A stretch of DNA of 64,000 nt from Gemmatimonadota bacterium (GCA_024638305.1 JAHEKN010000288.1:23265-87264), one strand, 5' to 3'. Positions 48,956-57,429 are shown, counted from the stretch's first letter. Notes: a model not told the origin generated them from the sequence alone. Numbers and translations are program-made.

Positions 48956-50746
48956 ATGTCTAGCTCCGAAGTCGTCCGGCTCGACCATTATCGAAACCGG
49001 CGAGCCGAGCGGTTGCGCACGGCTATCGCCCTCGCGCGTTGGCGTCCGGATCGCCGCATTCGTGTCGAGGGAATGGCCAAGGCGTTGGAGGTCTCCGGTG
49101 CGGACCGGGCGCTGACGGTCGCCGTCGACGACCTCGGGGAAGGGGCTGTCCGCGTCGATCACGTGGTCGACCTGCGTGCGAACCCGCCGCGGCGAACCGT
49201 GTCCAGGGATCTCCTACAGTTGGCGGCGCGTCAGGCCGTGCCCGGCCTGGGCGATCTGCCCGACCGGCCGCGAGCGGGAGTGCTGTTCTTCCCCGAGGCC
49301 CCGTCTAGCGCAGCGGTCGTTACGCTCGGCAGCGACGGGTCCCGATCGTGGTTCCTCGTCATCGACTCCATCACGCCGCGGGGTCGCCTGACCGAGGGCC
49401 AGCGGGAGTCCTTGATGTTCATCGGGGGAGAGCTGGCCTCGGTGGTACTCGACCGGGATGCGGCCCGCTTGCCGCTGGAGGACAGCTTCGAGAACGTCCG
49501 CTCGGAGTCGTTCGCGGGCTGGGGTGTCCTCGGCGATCTGGCCGACGGAACCGTATCGGACGAGCAGCGGGACCGGGTCAACCTTCGGTTTCTCACGGCG
49601 CGCGTCCTCAACTGCCACCTGGAAGAAGGGCTTGCCCGCAACAGGGTGGGCCTGGCTGACCAGACGGCTCAGGTCCGAGGCGAGCTGTTGCGGCTCCAGG
49701 ACCACTCGCAGGAGTCCCTACAGACGCTGGCGCTCCTGGATTCGCTCGAACGCGGCGGCCTCCCGGATCTCAGCGAGAGGGTGCTGGATCACGCCCGGAC
49801 CCTCGAGGCCGTCGGCCACCTGCACGGCGCCCGTGAGTTCTATCTTTCGGCCTATGAGGTCGCTGCCCAGTGCCAGGCAGTCGACATCGCCATCGACGCC
49901 GCCTGGGGGCTAGGGCGCGCCAGCCGCCGGGCCGCCGATTGGCCTGGAGCCTTCCGCTGGTACGGCATCGCGCGGGAACTCTCCGGTACCCTCGAAGTCT
50001 GGGACCGACACGGTCGCGTGCCCGATGGTCTGGCGAATGCGCTCCGGGACCGTGGCAACCTGCCGCTTGCGCGAGAGACGTTGGTGATGGCCCAGGACGT
50101 GAGCGAGCGGACAGGTGACGAGGAACTCCGTGCCTCCGTGATGCACACGTTCATGACCGTCGAGAAGCTCGCAGGCGAGCACGACCTGGCCATCGTGTAC
50201 GGGTGGGGAGCCGTGCGCCGACAGCAGGACGCCGAACGCCGCCACTGGGCGCTGATGGATCTCGGCGGCGTCTTCCTGGAGTCGGGGCGTTATGCCGCCG
50301 CCGAGAACGCGTTTCGAATCGTGGCGGCTGCGGTCGAGGAGCGAGATGCTCTCGTCCTCGCCCGAAACGGCCTGGCCATGGTCTCCGCCTACGAGCAGAA
50401 GCCCGAAGAGTTCGAGCGACGGTGCGCCGACGTGGAGACGGCGGGCTGGCAGAATGCATCCGCCATCGTCCGCGGTCAGATACTCCTGGACCGTGGACTT
50501 TCCTGGAGCGCGCTCGGGGACCATGGACGTGCCCGGGAATGGCTCCAGTTAGCTCTGGCGTTCGGAGAGACCCAAGGCGTGGGCAAGCTCATCCTCGACG
50601 CCGAGCAGGCTCTGAGCGAACTGCAGAGCACGACCGTCCCGGACGGACCCCGGAATCCGGCGATCCCGGAGTGCCGGGACCGCCGGGTCGAAGAAGTCTG
50701 TCAAGAGTTGGCTACGATGTGCGGGGCCTTGGAGACCGCCTACTAG
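48956..50746 (+). CDS. TPR-rich soluble protein with possible GAF-like N-terminal domain
   Basis: 596 residues, no signal peptide, strong AGGAGG site before the ATG. Residues 40-170 alternate strands and helices and include VLFFPEAPSS and RSWFLVIDSITPRG, compatible with a GAF-like sensor domain, weakly supported. From about 215 to 560 it is all-helical with TPR-like pairs (HLHGAREFYLSAYEVAAQ, AFRWYGIARELSG, YAAAENAFRIVAAAVEERD). No DNA-binding or catalytic motif is seen. Its stop codon overlaps, tail to tail, the stop of the heptapeptide-repeat lipoprotein. Function unknown; a peptide- or protein-binding role is plausible. Confidence 0.75.
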   Translation: MSSSEVVRLDHYRNRRAERLRTAIALARWRPDRRIRVEGMAKALEVSGADRALTVAVDDLGEGAVRVDHVVDLRANPPRRTVSRDLLQLAARQAVPGLGDLPDRPRAGVLFFPEAPSSAAVVTLGSDGSRSWFLVIDSITPRGRLTEGQRESLMFIGGELASVVLDRDAARLPLEDSFENVRSESFAGWGVLGDLADGTVSDEQRDRVNLRFLTARVLNCHLEEGLARNRVGLADQTAQVRGELLRLQDHSQESLQTLALLDSLERGGLPDLSERVLDHARTLEAVGHLHGAREFYLSAYEVAAQCQAVDIAIDAAWGLGRASRRAADWPGAFRWYGIARELSGTLEVWDRHGRVPDGLANALRDRGNLPLARETLVMAQDVSERTGDEELRASVMHTFMTVEKLAGEHDLAIVYGWGAVRRQQDAERRHWALMDLGGVFLESGRYAAAENAFRIVAAAVEERDALVLARNGLAMVSAYEQKPEEFERRCADVETAGWQNASAIVRGQILLDRGLSWSALGDHGRAREWLQLALAFGETQGVGKLILDAEQALSELQSTTVPDGPRNPAIPECRDRRVEEVCQELATMCGALETAY

Positions 50747-51003
50747 TTCCCAGACCCGAGGGTGCCATTACCTGAACCGAGCGTTCCATTTCCGGAGCCC
50801 AGCGTTCCGTTACCAGAGCCGAGCGTACCGTTGCCGGAGCCCAGCGTGCCGTTGCCGGAGCCGAGTGTCCCATTGCCCGATCCAAGGGTGCCGTTTCCGG
50901 AGCCGAGCGTCCCAGGATCCTCGGGGCCGACCACGTTGGAGCAAGCCGTCGCGCTGAACGAGGCGGCGAGCAGGAAAGCGGTGAGCTTGAGATACTTCTT
51001 CAT
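50743..51003 (-). CDS. Heptapeptide-repeat lipoprotein (8 x GTLGSGN)
   Basis: 86 residues. A basic n-region and hydrophobic core end at a lipobox-like SATAC with C21 as the lipidation site. A 9-residue spacer (SNVVGPEDP) is followed by eight exact copies of GTLGSGN, and the protein stops directly after the last copy. All eight DNA units differ, by synonymous changes only, so the peptide is under selection. No family is recognised. The repeat could form a glycine-rich surface structure or be a multi-copy precursor of a short peptide; both are inference. Confidence 0.8.
   Translation of the reverse strand: MKKYLKLTAFLLAASFSATACSNVVGPEDPGTLGSGNGTLGSGNGTLGSGNGTLGSGNGTLGSGNGTLGSGNGTLGSGNGTLGSGN
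50746..50913 (-). repeat. Eight 21-bp tandem units with only synonymous differences
   Basis: The units begin at 50746, 50767, 50788, 50809, 50830, 50851, 50872 and 50893. Every unit differs from the others in DNA, and every one translates to GTLGSGN. Differences fall in third positions and in the two serine/leucine/glycine codon choices. No spacers, so it is not a CRISPR array. Confidence 0.92.
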
Positions 51004-51031
51004 GAGCCTGTCTGGTTCGGGAAAGGTGTCC

Positions 51032-51072
51032 TGACGGCTGGTCCGGAAGGCTTTCCGGACCGCTGACCGTCA
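51032..51072. promoter_or_regulatory. Long palindrome between the repeat lipoprotein and the AraC-type gene
   Basis: Inner arms GGTCCGGAA (51040-51048) and TTCCGGACC (51053-51061) match perfectly around a 4-base centre. Outer arms TGACGG (51032-51037) and CCGTCA (51067-51072) also match, with unequal joints. It lies 29 bp upstream of the lipoprotein start, in the shared control region of two divergent genes. It may be an operator for the neighbouring regulator or a leader hairpin. Confidence 0.7.
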
Positions 51073-51077
51073 AGCTC

Positions 51078-51106
51078 TTGATAACCTGTGGCCCGTGCGG
51101 AATCAT
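51078..51106 (+). promoter_or_regulatory. Candidate promoter of the AraC-type regulator gene
   Basis: -35 TTGATA (51078-51083), 17-bp spacer, -10 AATCAT (51101-51106). The predicted start near 51113 agrees with translation from the ATG at 51141. The -35 begins six bases after the palindrome, so a protein bound there could affect it. Confidence 0.45.
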
Positions 51107-51140
51107 TAGCGGGCCGAGGTATGTCTTTTTCGAAGATCCA

Positions 51141-51956
51141 ATGGCTCTCCTTGCGCTACTCACTCCCTGCAAGTCCCTCCCGGGGAGGCTGGAAGCCCAG
51201 CTTCTCGGAGAGCACGACCTGGCGTCCGCTGCCTCCTGGGAGCGGTTGACCTGGCTAGTCCGTGAGCGCCCGGTTTCTGGGGCGATCGTGGATGCGCAGT
51301 CCCTCTGCGACCGGAGCGGAGTCCCTTTCGAGCATGCGTTTTCGCGTGTAGACTCGCTCCGCCGGGGATTCCCGAGCGTTGGGCTGCTAGTTCTGTGCCG
51401 GCCCCGGGTGCAGGGCGAGTTTCTCTTCCGGCTCGGGTCCGACGTGTCCGGGCCGCTGCGCCTATTTCAGGAGTCCGATCCGCCGCCCCGACTGTTGACC
51501 GAGGTGGGTCACACATTGGAGAGCTCGGCGTCGCGACAGGTGCTCGCGGGCCTGGCCCCGCACGTGCGCGGGGGCGATCTGGAGACGATCCGGCGAGTGG
51601 TGGGCGGCCTCCATTTTCGCTGGAGCGCGGAACGCTTTGCCGCTAGCACTGGCATGACGCGACCCGCGCTCAGCCACCGCTTGAAGCACCGGGGCCTGGT
51701 GTCCGTGGGTCGGCTTCTCCTGTGGTCGCGCCTTCTGCACGCGGGTGTGTGGCTATGTGAGCCGGGCCGAACGGCGGACAGCGTCGGCCGTCAGCTCGAG
51801 TACTCGTCCGGCGCGGCGTTTCGGCGCGCGCTCAAGGTCCATACAGGGGCCACACCCACCCAGGTGATCGCGAGGGGGGGACTACCGTTCGTCCTCTCGA
51901 GCTTCGTGGGCGTTTGCCGGGACGTGCACGATCGTGTACTACTCCGTGCTTCCTAG
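51141..51956 (+). CDS. AraC-type helix-turn-helix regulator
   Basis: 271 residues from the ATG at 51141. The C-terminal 95 residues carry the two HTH units of AraC/XylS proteins: FAASTGMTRPALSHRLKHRG, and ADSVGRQLEYSSGAAFRRAL followed by the typical HTGATPTQV ending. The N-terminal part (about 1-150) is not a cupin. It includes a receiver-like pattern (SGAIVDAQSL, GFPSVGLLVLCRP) without clear phospho-acceptor residues. It is divergent from the heptapeptide-repeat lipoprotein and may control it. Confidence 0.82.
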   Translation: MALLALLTPCKSLPGRLEAQLLGEHDLASAASWERLTWLVRERPVSGAIVDAQSLCDRSGVPFEHAFSRVDSLRRGFPSVGLLVLCRPRVQGEFLFRLGSDVSGPLRLFQESDPPPRLLTEVGHTLESSASRQVLAGLAPHVRGGDLETIRRVVGGLHFRWSAERFAASTGMTRPALSHRLKHRGLVSVGRLLLWSRLLHAGVWLCEPGRTADSVGRQLEYSSGAAFRRALKVHTGATPTQVIARGGLPFVLSSFVGVCRDVHDRVLLRAS

Positions 51957-52025
51957 GTCGCTCGGGGCTCGGCGCCAGTCGGGGCTCCGTCGACCCCCGG
52001 ACGGATGTAACCTCCACTTGATGCG

Positions 52026-52280
52026 ATGAAGTCGTTCACGGACGAAGACGGAGCGGTCTGGTTGGCCACGGTCGCCGAGGAAGAGGGGGGCGACTACAAG
52101 GGCCGGTTCTACCTGACGATGGCGTCGGAGGGCGGCGAGCACGATCGCGTTGCGCTCACGGATGTGCGCTGGAACAGCCGTGCATCCGCCGCCCGTACGC
52201 TGGAAGCCACGTCCGTCGTCGAGCTTCGCCGACGGTTGCGGTCGGCCCTGGGACGGGCCGGACACACACGCCGACCCTGA
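52026..52280 (+). CDS. Small hypothetical protein
   Basis: 84 residues, starts with KSFTDEDGAVWLATVAEEEG and ends in a basic helix (VELRRRLRSALGRAGHTRRP). No signal peptide, membrane segment or known motif. Its composition and codon pattern resemble the neighbouring genes, and it is not shadowed by a longer frame. No good ribosome site is visible before the ATG. 38 bp upstream of the aminotransferase gene and possibly co-transcribed. Function unknown. Confidence 0.6.
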   Translation: MKSFTDEDGAVWLATVAEEEGGDYKGRFYLTMASEGGEHDRVALTDVRWNSRASAARTLEATSVVELRRRLRSALGRAGHTRRP

Positions 52281-52318
52281 CCGAGACCGACCGACCGGGC
52301 GACGCGCCCTACGCCCGA

Positions 52319-53464
52319 TTGCTGCGCGTTCGGTCGCGGGAGTTCTCGGGGCTTGCGGACACCCCATACATGAATGCCGCCAGTTGGGGTGTGCTTCCGG
52401 CCCGGGCCGTCCAAGCGAGTTGCGAGCTCGTAGAGCGGCGGGCGCGCGGACCCGTGATCAGGGACCGCACGCTGATGGAGACGCTGGCCCGGGCCCGCGA
52501 CGTTTCCGCCGAAATGATCGGCGCACAGTCCCGCGAGGTTCTGCTCTGTCCCAACACCTCCTTCGGCATCAACCTCGCGGTGCACCTGACGGAGACGATG
52601 GGACCGGGCGTGGTGGTTCTGAGCGACGGTGAGTTCCCCGCCAACGTGTTCCCGTGGTTGGCGCTCGAGCGCCGGGGCTTCACAGTGCATCGTGTGCCGA
52701 CCACGGCTGGCGGCTGGCCCGACGAGCCGCGCCTCCTGGAAGCCATAGCGGCCCCGGACGTGCGCGCCCTCGCGGTGTCCGCCGTCCAGTTCGCGTCCGG
52801 GTATCGAGCGGATCTGCGGACGCTGGGCGCCCGCTGCCGCGAGTTGGGCGTGCTGTTCGCCGTCGACGCGATCCAGGAGTTGGGATCCGGGCCCCTGGAC
52901 GCCGCGGACGCCCAGATCGACGTTCTGGCCTGCGGCGCACAGAAATGGCTATGCGGTCCGTGGGGATCGGGCTTCGCGTACGTGGCCGAGCATCTGCACG
53001 ACCGGTTCGAACCCCCGATGGTGAGCTGGCTGTCCTTTACGGATGCGGCTGACTTCGCCGATCTGCTTCAATACCGCTACGAGTTCCATGCCGATGCCCG
53101 CAAGTTCGAGTTGGCCACGCTCGGCATGCAGGACTACGCCGGAATGGCCGCGTCCATGGAGCTCTTTCTGGAAGTCGGGCTCGAGACGATCCGGGACTAC
53201 GTTCTCGACCTGACCCAACCGATCGTGGACTGGGCCATTTCGCGGCCGGACGTCGAGCTCGTGAGCCCATCCGAGCGAGTACGCCGGGCCGGGATCGTCA
53301 GCGTCCGGCCCGAGGACCCGGAAGCGTGCGCCCATGCGCTCCGTGACGCTGGGGTGGTCTGCGTGGTACGGGAAGGCGCCGTTCGCCTTTCACCCCACTG
53401 GTACAACACAGCGGAGCACATCGAGCTGGCGCTGAGCCTGCTTTCCGACGGGAGCAACCCCTAA
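52319..53464 (+). CDS. Class V aminotransferase (PLP-dependent)
   Basis: 381 residues from a TTG at 52319; no better start is in frame. The fold-type I pattern is clear: PNTSFGINLAVHLTETMGPG, VSAVQFASGYRADLRTLGA, FAVDAIQELG with the PLP-stacking Asp, and the Schiff-base lysine in CGAQKWLCGPWG. Closest to isopenicillin-N-epimerase/cysteine-desulfurase-like proteins. The active-site cysteine loop of true desulfurases was not seen, so desulfurase activity is unlikely. Substrate unknown. Confidence 0.85.
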   Translation: MLRVRSREFSGLADTPYMNAASWGVLPARAVQASCELVERRARGPVIRDRTLMETLARARDVSAEMIGAQSREVLLCPNTSFGINLAVHLTETMGPGVVVLSDGEFPANVFPWLALERRGFTVHRVPTTAGGWPDEPRLLEAIAAPDVRALAVSAVQFASGYRADLRTLGARCRELGVLFAVDAIQELGSGPLDAADAQIDVLACGAQKWLCGPWGSGFAYVAEHLHDRFEPPMVSWLSFTDAADFADLLQYRYEFHADARKFELATLGMQDYAGMAASMELFLEVGLETIRDYVLDLTQPIVDWAISRPDVELVSPSERVRRAGIVSVRPEDPEACAHALRDAGVVCVVREGAVRLSPHWYNTAEHIELALSLLSDGSNP

Positions 53465-53483
53465 GCGCGGGTCCTACTATACA

Positions 53484-55142
53484 TCAAGGATCGTCCGAGT
53501 CCCCGGGGCGGGTCCCTCTCAGCTCGACGGCACCGCCGCTGCCCGAGCGACGGAACGTGGCCAACCGCACGCTCAAGCGATCCTCGATGTACTTGGCCGA
53601 CCTCGGCGACGGGACGCCGTTCTGGAGAATGCTGAAGAGTACCCGCTCGCCTTCCACCGTGCGCAGCTGACCCGAAAGGGCCGAAACGGACGTCAGCGTT
53701 CCGGTCTTGGCACGCAGGTTGTCCTCGGCCGGGCTGCGGTTCATGCGTCGGAGCTCCCGTCCGCCCGCTTGCGGAAGGGTCTCCCACAGGGGCTCCCACA
53801 GGTCGCTGGCCGCCATGTGGCTCAGCGCGCGAACGAAGGCGGACGCGCTTACGCGGTTGTCGCGAGACAATCCCGAGCCATCCACCAGCTCCACGCTGCC
53901 GGGCTCGACGCCGGCCTGCTCGATCATGAACCGCTCGACCGCTTCGGCGCCGCCTTCGAAGCTCCCGTCGCCGACGACATGGCGGCCCAGGGTTCGCAGG
54001 ATCAGCTCGGCGTAGAGGTTGTGGCTGGTCTTGTTCGTGACCGCCAGGAGGTCGATCAGGGGAGGGGAGTAGTGGGCGGCGAGAGGGCGGGGCGCACGGC
54101 CCGCGCTGTCCGGCCAACTCGTGCCACCCGTCAGGATGGACTCGGCCGGGTCCACCACCGCACGAGCCCTACCCGAGACCATGATGCCGCGCTCGATCAG
54201 TGCCTGCCGCAACGCTCCGGCGGCGAACAACGCCGGGTCCGCCACACTCAGGAGGTCCCAGCGGTCCCGAGCCCCGCTCCGGATCTCACCGGAAATCACG
54301 ATCGGCCCCGCACCGTCGGTTCGCGACATGATCACCGGGCGTGAGGCGCGGCCAGCCACCGTGCTCGCCTCGATACGGATGGGCACCTCGGCGCCCGCCG
54401 GCAGGGTGTGAACGGTAGGGCGGGCTCCGGCCTCGCCCGGCACTACCCGCAGGGTCACGACGTTCTCGTTGAAGGAGAGCGCCGCCGCAGGAGCGGCGAA
54501 CCAATCGTCGAGATCGCGCGGATCCCACGACGGGTGTTGCCCCGGGGGCTGGAAGTAGGAAGCGTCGCCCACTACGTCGCCGTCGATGCGACGGATACCT
54601 GCTGCCAACACGCTGTCCGCAAGGGCCTCGACCACGGCCGTGCGGCTTTCCGCGAATCGCCACGAGAGCGCAGGATCCCCGGTGCCGTAAAACGTGAGGT
54701 CGCCACGCAACACGCCCCCCACCTGCGCCCCCTCCGCGAGGAGGTAGGTGCGATAGCGGAACTCGGGACCCAGGTAGTGGAGCGCGGCGGCCGTGGTCAG
54801 CAGCTTGACGTTGGATGCCGGGATGAGCGGCTCTTCCGCGTTGACCGCGACCAACGTGTCTCCGTAGTCCAACGAGACGGCGAGCACGCCCCAGGTCGAG
54901 GACCTCCAACCCGTTTGACCGAGGATATCCTCGATGTCCTGTTGCACCTCCGGGTCGACCGTCGCGGGCCCCCTCGCGGCGAGAAGCAACGCGCTGGCCA
55001 CCACGGGCAGACAGAGCGCGGCGACTGCCCTAAGCCCGGACCGCCCGCCGAACCAGAAAGCCATCCAGGTCGGAATCTGCCCCGGCCTCCGCGAGTGGCT
55101 CCCGCTCGCGGACGGGGGTGAGGTCGTAGGCTTACCGTGCAT
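53484..55142 (-). CDS. dacB: D-alanyl-D-alanine carboxypeptidase/endopeptidase (PBP4 family)
   Basis: 552 residues, peptidase S13 family. Signal or anchor near residues 35-56. Active-site motifs: S110-x-x-K113 (SNVK), SxN in DGSGLSRDNRVSA, and KTG in RAKTGTLTS. The insert between the first and second motifs, typical of PBP4, is present. Trims stem peptides and cuts cross-links in the periplasm. Follows the glcD-like gene by 16 bp on the same strand. Confidence 0.92.
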   Translation of the reverse strand: MHGKPTTSPPSASGSHSRRPGQIPTWMAFWFGGRSGLRAVAALCLPVVASALLLAARGPATVDPEVQQDIEDILGQTGWRSSTWGVLAVSLDYGDTLVAVNAEEPLIPASNVKLLTTAAALHYLGPEFRYRTYLLAEGAQVGGVLRGDLTFYGTGDPALSWRFAESRTAVVEALADSVLAAGIRRIDGDVVGDASYFQPPGQHPSWDPRDLDDWFAAPAAALSFNENVVTLRVVPGEAGARPTVHTLPAGAEVPIRIEASTVAGRASRPVIMSRTDGAGPIVISGEIRSGARDRWDLLSVADPALFAAGALRQALIERGIMVSGRARAVVDPAESILTGGTSWPDSAGRAPRPLAAHYSPPLIDLLAVTNKTSHNLYAELILRTLGRHVVGDGSFEGGAEAVERFMIEQAGVEPGSVELVDGSGLSRDNRVSASAFVRALSHMAASDLWEPLWETLPQAGGRELRRMNRSPAEDNLRAKTGTLTSVSALSGQLRTVEGERVLFSILQNGVPSPRSAKYIEDRLSVRLATFRRSGSGGAVELRGTRPGDSDDP

Positions 55143-55158
55143 CAGCCCTGCTACACCT

Positions 55159-56700
55159 TCAAGACTCGGACCGTTCGCGCGGGTCTTGGCCGATCCCGCC
55201 CGGCACGAGACCGTCCAGCGGATCCTGTCCCGGCAGAGCCACGACCACGCCGGGGTTGAGCACGCCCTGAGGATCCAGGCGACGCTTCACTTCGGCAAAG
55301 GCGCGCGCGCGCCGCTCTCCCCAGATCCGCGCCAGGAAGGGCGCCCGCACACGGCCATCACCGTGTTCCCCACTGAGCGTCCCGCCCAGGTGTGCGACCA
55401 ACGCGACCGTCCTGTCGAGGATGCGTCGCACGCGCTCCCTCCAGTCCGATGCGCGGACGTCCACGAGCGGATTCACGTGCACGTTCGCATCCCCCGCGTG
55501 TCCAAAGATCGCGGCGTCGGTCCCTTGTTCGGCCAGGATCGCCTGGACACCCTGCACATAGGCACCCAGGTGCCCAGGCGGGACCACCGAGTCCTCGATG
55601 AACTGCATGCTCACGAGGCCTCTGTCCGCAGCTTCTCGAATGGCGGGGCTTGCCCGACGGCGTAAGCTCCAGAGTCTGTCGGCTTCTGCCGCCGACGAGG
55701 CCGTCCGGTAGGCGCTCCCCTCGGAATCGGCGATCGCCTTCAGCTCGTTCAGCATGGCGGAGACGGTAGCGGCGTCTCCTTCCAACTCGACGAGAACGAG
55801 GGCTTCGGCTCCGGCGACCAGACTCGCCAGTTCGGCGTCGACCGCGAGCCCGGCGAGCTCGAGGAGGCGACGCCCGAGGAACTCGCATGCAGTTGCGCCC
55901 AGATCGCGGGCGGTCGCCGCCCAGCCGGTGAGCTCAGCGATATCCCGCGCCGCCACTACGGCGGTGGCCCGGGCCTCCGCTACCGGTGTCAGCGCGAGCG
56001 TGACTTCCGTGACCAAGGCGAGGGTCCCTTCACTTCCGACCAGGAGGTCCAGGCCGCGACCCGAGCGAGCGACCGCGTCGAGCGCGTACCCGGATGAGTT
56101 CTTGCGGACTCCGGGCCATTCGTCGCCACCCGTCCCGAGGGCCTCGACCGCGCCGGCCAAGGGGTCCCGAGCGCCCGATTCCCTCGTGAGTCGCACCGGG
56201 CGGCCGTCGGCCAGAACCACGTCCGCGGCCTCGACCCACTGACGGGCCGAACCGTACTTGAGCGCTGCCGGACCGGCCGCGTTGTTGGCCACTACCCCTC
56301 CGACCACGCACCGCTCGGCGCTCGACGGTCGAACCGGGAACGTGAGGCCGTGGAGGGCCGCGGTGCGCTCGACTTCGGCAACCGTAACCCCCGGCTGTAC
56401 AGTGATGGTACGGGCGGCTTCGTCGAGCGCGACGACTCGACGAAAGTGGGTGCGCAGATCGACGAGCACGTGGCGGGTGACGTTGCCACCGGGCATCCCC
56501 GTTCCGGCACCGCGACCGGTGAGCGAGCGGCCCGTGGACCCGGCCCAGCGCACCAAGGCCGCCACGTCCCTTGCCGAGGTGGGAATCGCCACCAGCTCAG
56601 GTCGCAGCTCGAACGGCCCTGAAGCAGCGCAGATCTCACCGGGCCATCCGGTGGTCGGTCGCTCGAGGAGGGCGCCCTCGTACCCCAGGATGGCAGTCAC
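55159..56700 (-). CDS. FAD-linked oxidase (GlcD/D-lactate dehydrogenase type)
   Basis: 513 residues from a GTG. FAD-binding type 4 domain: TGRGAGTGMPGGNVTRHVLV, SSAERCVVGGVVANNAAGPA and LKYGSARQWVEAADVVLADG. The C-terminal oxidase domain has FGHAGDANVHVNPLVD and SGEHGDGRVRAPFL. It resembles glycolate oxidase GlcD and D-2-hydroxyacid dehydrogenases; no glcE or glcF is adjacent, which favours a stand-alone enzyme. Substrate is inferred only to class. Confidence 0.9.
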   Translation of the reverse strand: MTAILGYEGALLERPTTGWPGEICAASGPFELRPELVAIPTSARDVAALVRWAGSTGRSLTGRGAGTGMPGGNVTRHVLVDLRTHFRRVVALDEAARTITVQPGVTVAEVERTAALHGLTFPVRPSSAERCVVGGVVANNAAGPAALKYGSARQWVEAADVVLADGRPVRLTRESGARDPLAGAVEALGTGGDEWPGVRKNSSGYALDAVARSGRGLDLLVGSEGTLALVTEVTLALTPVAEARATAVVAARDIAELTGWAATARDLGATACEFLGRRLLELAGLAVDAELASLVAGAEALVLVELEGDAATVSAMLNELKAIADSEGSAYRTASSAAEADRLWSLRRRASPAIREAADRGLVSMQFIEDSVVPPGHLGAYVQGVQAILAEQGTDAAIFGHAGDANVHVNPLVDVRASDWRERVRRILDRTVALVAHLGGTLSGEHGDGRVRAPFLARIWGERRARAFAEVKRRLDPQGVLNPGVVVALPGQDPLDGLVPGGIGQDPRERSES

Positions 56701-56781
56701 CCGCGTTTCCCGTGCCGTGAGCGTCTAGGGGAAACCCGATGCCCGGCGTCCCCTGGCATGCGGAGGGCTACCGGGGTCTTC

Positions 56782-57240
56782 TCAGACGGTCGCGCGCCCG
56801 GGACCGTCGGCGCAGCTCTGGCACACCCCGCTGAGCTGCACGCGCAGGTCGGTGACCACGAACCCTTCAACCCCGCGCTTGAGCGCGTCCAGGGCCTCCT
56901 GCTCCGGGCCTGCCGCCACGTCGAACACCCTGCCGCAGCCGTCGCAGCGCGCATGGTGGTGCGGCTCCATCTGGCCATCGTAGCGGGCCGATCCGTCGGC
57001 GTAGGCCAGCTTGAGCGCGAGGCCGCAGCCGACCAGGGCTTCGAGGCTCTTGTAGACGGTCGCGAGCGAGATGCCCGGGCTCACCCGCCTCACGGCCTGG
57101 TAGACCTCTTCCGCGTTCGGATGGCTTCGAGAGGAGGCCAGCACCTCGTAGACGGCGGCGCGCTGGGGCGTGAGACGCTGTCCGTGATCCCTGAGGGCGT
57201 CACGAAGCGCTGTCGCGGGGCCGGGAAGCGTGTCGGACAT
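56782..57240 (-). CDS. Fur-family transcriptional regulator (PerR/Fur-like)
   Basis: 152 residues from the ATG at 57240. HTH: GISLATVYKSLEAL (about 57-70). Metal sites: PHHHARCDGCGRVFDV with H94-H96, C99 and C102, and a second pair C140/C143 (GVCQSC), the structural zinc site. Either peroxide-sensing (PerR) or iron-sensing (Fur). A 9-bp inverted repeat just upstream of its start may be its own operator. Downstream on the same strand is the glcD-like oxidase. Confidence 0.92.
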   Translation of the reverse strand: MSDTLPGPATALRDALRDHGQRLTPQRAAVYEVLASSRSHPNAEEVYQAVRRVSPGISLATVYKSLEALVGCGLALKLAYADGSARYDGQMEPHHHARCDGCGRVFDVAAGPEQEALDALKRGVEGFVVTDLRVQLSGVCQSCADGPGRATV

Positions 57241-57243
57241 GGG

Positions 57244-57276
57244 TTTACATTCGCCGTCCGCCTGGCAGAATGTCAA
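57244..57276. promoter_or_regulatory. Candidate operator upstream of the Fur-family gene
   Basis: TTTACATTC (57244-57252) and GAATGTCAA (57268-57276) are inverted copies matching at 8 of 9 positions, 15 bp apart. The site lies 4 bp upstream of the regulator's start codon, between it and acs. AT-rich in a GC-rich background. Autoregulation is inferred. Confidence 0.5.
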
Positions 57277-57429
57277 CAACCCGGCGCCCTGCCAGGGAGG
57301 GCGCCTCAACCGCTTGCAGGAGCCGAGCGGAGCGGGGTACTCTGCGGGGCCCTCGTGCCGACCCGGGACCGGCCGACGTGCGCGCGCCCGCGCTGAAACC
57401 ACACCTGCAAATACCGAGATGGAGACCCG

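Noticed and set aside
50746..50913. CRISPR-like array
   Set aside because: Units are contiguous 21-bp codon repeats with no spacers, and they encode the heptapeptide.
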